Shown here: positions 15,342-19,240 of the stretch, piece by piece
Layout of the letters: every line of letters starts with the position of its first letter
Position numbering within the stretch: the first letter of the stretch is position 1
Source of the DNA: Bacteroidota bacterium
GTDB taxonomy: Bacteria > Bacteroidota > Bacteroidia > Bacteroidales > JAADJA01
Length of the DNA: 19,240 nucleotides
Direction: 5' to 3'
Assembly: GCA_024278155.1 (NCBI GenBank)
Contig: JAJRTT010000466.1
Location: forward strand, 1 to 19,240
The notes under the pieces: model-generated
The model's database searches: none
What the model saw: only the letters and a program-made list of their open reading frames with translations
Told to the model about the DNA's origin: nothing
Made by a program: the position numbers and the translations under genes

Positions 15342-15884
15342 ATGATAACAGTATGGTCTTGCACCAAGGAAAACCAGGTTGCACAGCAAGTGCAAAATGA
15401 AGGGCTTTTGCCCACCGACCTAAATGTGAACGCACTAATCAAAAACTTTAAACAGAAAGTTGCCCATTACCGCAAAAACCCCTCATTGAAAAGCGGCGAA
15501 AGCCTCCCCGCCGATTCTGCCCTGTGGTATATGGAAGCCACAATCAATTATTCCCATGGATTTCCCAATGAGCTTTATGAGGAGTTCCATACCGATACCC
15601 TTACCATAACCATAGAGAAAAATAGTGATGGGGATGTGGATTTGGTGGAGCTCACTCAAAAGTATGATCAGATGAAGTCAGATGTGGCTTTGGTTTACAA
15701 TGCTTCAACTTACACAGAAAAGGGACTCACACTGGTTGACCTAACGGAGGTTTCAGAAACGGATAATGAACTCATCCTTTATGTAAAAAGTACTACCGGG
15801 AAGATAAACCCTGACACTACTACGAAAAATAATTTTATTGGAAATTGTGAACTTACAGCAATTAGAAAATGCTTTAAATGTTGA
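15342..15884 (+). CDS. lipoprotein fragment, frameshifted at the start and replaced at the end
   Basis: An open frame of 180 codons that begins inside a lipoprotein signal (MITVWSC, lipobox Cys at residue 7). The real start is probably the ATG at 15304 or 15295: inserting one A in the AAAA run at 15307-15310 joins MKKNNLFILIAGA to MITVWSC. The body (SALWYMEATINYSHGFPNEL, GLTLVDLTEVS, LILYVKSTTG) resembles secreted proteins common in Bacteroidota genomes, which as I recall continue about 80 residues further. Here the family-like sequence stops near 15830 and the last residues (IGNCELTAIRKCFKC) are read out of frame from an inserted methylase-specificity fragment. It is probably a pseudogene. 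Confidence 0.55.
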   Translation: MITVWSCTKENQVAQQVQNEGLLPTDLNVNALIKNFKQKVAHYRKNPSLKSGESLPADSALWYMEATINYSHGFPNELYEEFHTDTLTITIEKNSDGDVDLVELTQKYDQMKSDVALVYNASTYTEKGLTLVDLTEVSETDNELILYVKSTTGKINPDTTTKNNFIGNCELTAIRKCFKC

Positions 15885-16197
15885 ACGCTACGCAATATCA
15901 TTCGGCAAATCAACTCTTGAATGGACATCAATAAATAGCATTGGAGAGGTAAAATTAAATACAATTGCACCATCATCAGAATTATATAAAAATAATGATT
16001 TCACCCTAATGCGAATTGATGATTTACCTAACAAACCACAAAAAGCGGAAATTAGAAAAGTGAAAGGAAATCAAATTGCAGGAAATGTTCAAAGAGTTAA
16101 AATAGATGATGTATTAGTAGCAAGGCTAGAACCTACAATTGTAAATAAAAAGAAAAATGAAAATAATCTTCTTGACCTTGACAATTGTGCTCTTTAA
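15838..16197 (+). CDS. truncated DNA methylase specificity-type (HsdS-like) fragment
   Basis: About 119 codons open from a TTG at 15838, overlapping the end of the previous frame. The segment EVKLNTIAPSSELYKNND, then FTLMRIDDLPNKPQKAEI, NQIAGNVQRVK and DDVLVARLEPTIVNKK resembles the target-recognition part of type I specificity subunits or of N6-adenine methylases with such a domain. Both ends look cut: there is no normal start, and after NKKK the sequence becomes low-complexity. A new short frame with a signal-peptide look (MKIIFLTLTIVLF) starts at 16157 in another frame, suggesting yet another fusion. It is AT-rich compared with the housekeeping block. It is unlikely to be functional. Confidence 0.45.
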   Translation: MEIVNLQQLENALNVERYAISFGKSTLEWTSINSIGEVKLNTIAPSSELYKNNDFTLMRIDDLPNKPQKAEIRKVKGNQIAGNVQRVKIDDVLVARLEPTIVNKKKNENNLLDLDNCAL

Positions 16198-16364
16198 TAA
16201 AATAATTGAAACAATAAGGATTGAAGAATAAAACGCACGAAAACCCAACAAAGAACCGAGCTAAAAACCAAATAAAAATAGTAATAAATTGAAAGTTTGG
16301 AACGTTGAAATGCCAAACGCACCATATTTAAAGCATTGGTAGCAAGTAGCGAAAAACAAGATAA
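16198..16364. other. gap with intergenic repeat copy
   Basis: AT-rich non-coding stretch between the methylase fragment and a small broken gene. It holds one copy of a repeat (16286-16327) that recurs at 18589-18630. I see no gene. Confidence 0.45.
16286..16327 (+). repeat. intergenic repeat, copy 1
   Basis: A 42-bp segment starting AAATTGAAAGTTT and ending CATAT, identical at 31 of 42 positions to 18589-18630 without gaps. The first 13 bases are identical. Its inverted partner arm is not present here, unlike copy 2. Confidence 0.6.
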
Positions 16365-16613
16365 ATGAGTGAAATATTGAAATAGCCATTATTTAGAACT
16401 GTTTTAACAATATTTGTTGTCCACACTATTGTTCCACATCCTCATTTAGATGAGGTAACGGAAGAGAGGCATCTTGAACTTCATGAAAAATCAAATTCAT
16501 TAATTGGAACTATCTTTGTTGAAATGACTTTTCACGAAAACAACGAACAAATTTTTTACAGGCAAATATTCAACAGTCCCGCCAAGCAAAGAGGAATTGA
16601 AAAAGCCGATTGA
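16365..16613 (+). pseudogene. small secreted protein with premature amber stop
   Basis: The frame starts at the ATG at 16365 (MSEILK), meets TAG at 16383-16385, and then stays open for 75 codons to TGA at 16611. The part after the TAG reads as a signal-like segment (LFRTVLTIFVVHTIVPHPH) and a charged body (LDEVTEERHLELHEKSNS). One CAG-to-TAG change would explain it. The family is not recognised, though the HPH motif after a hydrophobic segment recalls small metal-associated proteins. It ends 30 bp before the NYN gene. Confidence 0.4.
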
Positions 16614-16643
16614 AAACAAAGGGAATAAATAAACAACAATACA

Positions 16644-17423
16644 ATGAATGACTCAAAATTTAATATCGCGGTATTGATTGATGGTGACAACGCTCAATCA
16701 AAGCTAATCAAGGAACTTATAGAAGAGGTCTCGAAATATGGGAAAGCGACCATTAGAAGGATTTATGGGGATTGGACAACACCTCAAATGAATAGCTGGA
16801 AAGGAATAATCAATCAATACTCAATAAACCCAATACAAAAGTTCTCATATACTACAGGGAAAAATTCAACCGACAGTTCACTTATTATTGATGCCATGGA
16901 TATATTACATAGCCACAGTGTCGATGGCTTCTGTATTGTATCCAGTGACAGTGACTATACAGGGCTCGCCAAAAGAGTCCGGGAAGAGGGGCTATTTGTT
17001 ATGGGCATTGGACGAAAAACCACACCGGTCGCATTCGTAAATTCTTGTGAAGTTTTTACTTTCACCGAGAATTTAATGTCCGAATCGGAAGTATATGGGG
17101 GAAAAGGCACTGGAAAAGCAGAAATAAAGAAAGGCAGTCAACTTAAGAAAGTTAAAAACGCCGCTAAAAAAACGGAAACAAAGAGTAAATTTCCAGAACT
17201 TGACATCAGTATCATTGATAAGGCTTTTGAAATATCGATCAATGAAGAAGATGAAGCGTATATCTCTAAAGTTGGATTATCCCTTAGGAAAATAGACCCG
17301 AGCTTTGACCCAAGAACTTATGGGTTCAAAACCCTTACTCAACTTTTTACGAGTGTGGGCAAATATACAGTTGTCAAAAATGTAGTGAATGGATTAAACC
17401 ACCCACTTGTGAAATTGAAATAA
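16644..17423 (+). CDS. NYN-domain (LabA/DUF88-type) predicted nuclease with C-terminal OST-HTH/LOTUS domain
   Basis: A 259-residue protein. The NYN domain (about 5-145) keeps the acidic metal site: Asp13 and Asp15 in LIDGDNAQ, Asp78, Asp83 and Asp86 in TDSSLIIDAMD, and Asp102 and Asp104 in SSDSDYTGLAKR. A lysine-rich linker (about 152-182) leads to a C-terminal segment, 188-245 (SIIDKAF, AYISKVGLSLRKIDPSF, TYGFKTLTQLF), that fits the OST-HTH/LOTUS fold, an RNA-binding module. Together this suggests an RNA-directed nuclease or RNA-binding regulator. It is the only clearly intact gene between 15 and 18.6 kb. The relation to cargo or defence genes is unknown. Confidence 0.85.
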   Translation: MNDSKFNIAVLIDGDNAQSKLIKELIEEVSKYGKATIRRIYGDWTTPQMNSWKGIINQYSINPIQKFSYTTGKNSTDSSLIIDAMDILHSHSVDGFCIVSSDSDYTGLAKRVREEGLFVMGIGRKTTPVAFVNSCEVFTFTENLMSESEVYGGKGTGKAEIKKGSQLKKVKNAAKKTETKSKFPELDISIIDKAFEISINEEDEAYISKVGLSLRKIDPSFDPRTYGFKTLTQLFTSVGKYTVVKNVVNGLNHPLVKLK

Positions 17424-17470
17424 CCACAAGGGACTTCTATTAATTAAAACAAACAACAAAAGGAAACAAA

Positions 17471-18185
17471 ATGAAAAAAACACTGATTTATGTATTGATT
17501 GCCACGGCACTTATAAGCTGAGGGGACAATAAGCAGAAGAACAATAGCGGAAAACTGCCTGATACTGAAACCAAATCAGATAAATATAAAGAACTAAACA
17601 TTCAAGCAAGGCAAATATTTGCAGTTTTCCCGGGTATAGCAGAAAACCCTGATAATGCCATTACCGATGAAAAGGTAAAACTTGGTAAAACATTGTATTT
17701 TGACAAAAGCTTATCAAAAGACAATACACAAAGTTGCAACACTTGTCATAACTTGAACACGTATGGAGTTGACAATAAACCTTTTTCGGAAGGGAACGAT
17801 GGTGGACTGGGGGGGAAACTCACCCACAACACTTAATGCGGCATTTCATATTGCACAGTTTTGGGATGGGAGGGAACCGGATGTGGAAGCCCAGACAGGA
17901 GGCCCGATATTAAACCCAGTAGAAATGGCAATGCCCAATGAGAATGCCGTGATAGAAAAGTTATCCAAAATAGATGAATACAAAATATTGTTTTCAAAGG
18001 TATTCCCCGATGAGGAAAATGCGATAACATACAACAACCCAAAAAAAGCGATTGGGGCTTTTGAAAGAAAGTTGGTTACCCCTTCAAGACTTGATGATTA
18101 TATTTCAGGCAATGACAATGCATTAAATGAAAAAGAAATTCTAATTTACGACTTGAAAACATTAAAGTTGAAAAGCAAAACTTAA
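17471..18185 (+). pseudogene. di-heme cytochrome c peroxidase relic (MauG/CCP type)
   Basis: The frame starts at 17471 with a lipoprotein leader (MKKTLIYVLIATALIS), but codon 17, where the lipobox Cys belongs, is TGA. The same frame continues through VKLGKTLYFDKSLSKDN and the first heme site CNTCH (17735-17749) to a G7 run near 17819-17825. There it must shift by one base to join GNSPTTLNAAFHIAQFWDGR, GPILNPVEMAMP and KKAIGAFERKLVTPSRLDDY. The similarity then stops, and a 14-residue unrelated tail ends at 18185. The second heme site and about 100 residues are missing. With three independent lesions this is a pseudogene. Family members reduce hydrogen peroxide in the periplasm using c-type hemes. 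Confidence 0.85.
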
Positions 18186-18195
18186 CAATTGAAAT

Positions 18196-18521
18196 ATGGA
18201 ACAAGAACCAACACCAATATTAGGATTACTTGGACTTATTTTGTTTTTAGGGTCAATCACATTTTTATTAGGTGCAGTTTTCCAAGCATATATTCTCTAC
18301 AAGAATAAAAAGTCAATTGGGAAATTATTACTGTAATATTCATAACAAGAATTTTGACAGTAATTAGCTCTTTATTTATTTGGTCATTTTGGCACTTACC
18401 GATTGACATAATGTTTATATTTCTGTATTTACCTGCAATTTTACCAGAATTAATTTTAAGTCCATTAATATTGAAACTTTTTGGAAATAAGATACTTAGG
18501 ATAAAGCCGAGCGCACAATAA
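18196..18521 (+). pseudogene. small multi-helix membrane protein, frameshifted
   Basis: The ATG at 18196 opens a 46-codon frame (MEQEPTPILGLLGLILFLGS...) that ends at 18334. Adding one G to the GGG run at 18319-18321 joins it to a frame reading EIITVIFITRILTVISSLFI, then WSFWHLPIDIMFIFLYLPAI, ending at 18521. The joined product would have about 108 residues and three or more membrane helices. No family is recognised. Its end overlaps the left arm of an inverted repeat. Confidence 0.5.
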
Positions 18522-18646
18522 TGTATATAAGGCATTGGGCGATAATTGGTTAGGTTGAAAGATTATGAATATAAATAAACGGCATAGTAAATTGAAAGTT
18601 TAGTGTTTCAAAACGCCCAACGCCTCATATATTCACCGTTTTCGGC
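18506..18646. repeat. inverted repeat with about 70-bp centre (cassette-end-like)
   Basis: The outer arms start GCCGA (18506) and end TCGGC (18646). The inner arms are GGCATTGGGCG (18531-18541) and CGCCCAACGCC (18614-18624), complementary at 10 of 11 positions. Between them lies repeat copy 2. The arms contain sequences of the GTTRRRY/RYYYAAC kind seen in integron attC sites (one arm is changed to ATTGGGC), but their order does not give a standard attC and no integrase is seen. Confidence 0.5.
18589..18630 (+). repeat. intergenic repeat, copy 2
   Basis: Partner of 16286-16327 (31 of 42 identical, ungapped). It includes the right inner arm of the surrounding inverted repeat. The two copies bracket the NYN gene, the peroxidase relic and the membrane protein relic, in the same orientation. 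Confidence 0.6.
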
Positions 18647-18797
18647 AATACATTAACATTCTTGCACAAAAAATCATATTCCGAAATAGGATAATAATGA
18701 ACAAGGTTTTTTTGTCCATTCTTGGCCTAGGCTCCTGACTACGTTTTGAGGTGTTGCCTGAAAGCCCCAAAACTATACTTTCTGCATAGGGTTTTGC

Positions 18798-19240
18798 CTA
18801 CCGTGTCAACCACTCCTTGAAATCGCCAACCCTTGCTTTGCTCACGATCACATCGGTTTCGGGTGGGGGCCGTAGGTCGAGTTTCAGTTTGTAATTGAAA
18901 TAATTGTGGATTTTATGGATAGCTTTTGCCGTTATGAGGAATTGCCTTGCCGTGCGGAAAAACTTTTTGGGCTCAAGGGATTTTTCCAGTCTATCAAGGG
19001 TGTTGTTGATGAGGTATTTCTTATCGTCGAAAGTAACAATGAATACCATTTTGTCCTCGGCATGGAAGTAGGCAATGTCGTTTGCATCAATAATAACCAA
19101 GCTATTTCCTTTATTCACCAGAAACCGGGAAGTGTAATCGGATTTGGAGGCCTGTATTGTTTCGATCAATCTTTGGGCATCAAAATTCAATTGTGAAGAA
19201 GAAAAACTGTTTCTTAGCTTTTTGTATTTTCCCAATGCCA
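18798..19240 (-). CDS. LytTR-domain response regulator, C-terminal part
   Basis: The reading frame is open through the right edge, so the N-terminus (expected receiver domain) lies outside the window; the 147 visible residues are the linker and DNA-binding domain. The LytTR domain fits from about residue 38 of the visible part: RFLVNKGNSLVIIDANDIAY, FHAEDKMVFIVTFDDKKYLI, LDRLEKSLEPKKFFRTARQF and KIHNYFNYKLKLDL, ending VSKARVGDFKEWLTR. Such regulators control genes in response to a partner sensor kinase, usually encoded beside them. The 150-bp stretch between it and the inverted repeat shows no gene; a weak dyad lies at about 18768-18796. Confidence 0.9.
   Translation of the reverse strand, partial: ALGKYKKLRNSFSSSQLNFDAQRLIETIQASKSDYTSRFLVNKGNSLVIIDANDIAYFHAEDKMVFIVTFDDKKYLINNTLDRLEKSLEPKKFFRTARQFLITAKAIHKIHNYFNYKLKLDLRPPPETDVIVSKARVGDFKEWLTR

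Noticed and set aside
17519..17521. Selenocysteine at the TGA of the peroxidase leader
   Set aside because: The position requires a lipidated Cys, I found no convincing hairpin after it, and the gene has two further lesions.
18506..18646. Calling the inverted repeat a true integron attC site
   Set aside because: The core-like motifs are in the wrong order for one site, one is altered, and no integrase is visible in the window.
1..19240. CRISPR arrays, tRNA and rRNA genes
   Set aside because: I looked for regularly spaced short repeats and tRNA-like cloverleaf sequences and saw none; a covariance search was not possible.

Overview
The window looks like a chromosomal segment from a member of the Bacteroidota. 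The evidence is a type IX secretion (T9SS) C-terminal sorting domain, the acpP-fabF-rnc order followed by an IPExxxVDY-type protein with purN divergent, promoters matching the Bacteroidota -7 consensus TAnnTTTG, and starts without clear Shine-Dalgarno sites. The genus cannot be told from the sequence. Layout: (1) 1-6.5 kb, plus strand: a poly-gamma-glutamate (PGA) system protein of the PgsW/TIGR04332 type, a secreted protein made of two related beta domains, a predicted outer-membrane barrel with eight lysines next to the signal peptide, a lipoprotein of LVIVD repeats (predicted beta-propeller), a membrane acyltransferase of the HGSNAT/DUF1624 type, and a second two-repeat lipoprotein. This reads as the downstream half of a Gram-negative PGA capsule export or decoration locus; the PGA ligase genes would lie left of the window. 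(2) 6.5-10.7 kb: a housekeeping block with an IPExxxVDY-like protein, an orphan antitoxin-like small gene, rnc, fabF and acpP on the minus strand, and purN divergent. pyk, the usual neighbour of this block, is absent where expected. (3) 10.7-14.9 kb, minus strand: a small membrane protein, a 172-bp imperfect palindrome resembling a MITE, a T9SS-secreted thioredoxin-fold protein, uridine kinase, and a Tat-exported GH109-type glycosidase. (4) 15-18.65 kb: a decayed, mosaic accessory region. An intact NYN/LOTUS-type gene sits among frameshifted, truncated or nonsense-interrupted genes and related repeats. (5) The right edge holds the C-terminal half of a LytTR response regulator. The most notable observation is in region 3. 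The T9SS thioredoxin-like gene has one in-frame TGA exactly where the first cysteine of the CxxC active site belongs (TGA-Pro-Ala-Cys). The frame stays open for 361 more codons to an intact sorting domain and a good terminator. A long stem-loop with SECIS-like spacing lies just after the TGA. This is a candidate secreted selenoprotein. It contrasts with the cytochrome c peroxidase relic at 17.5 kb, where a TGA replaces the lipobox cysteine but the gene is also frameshifted and truncated.
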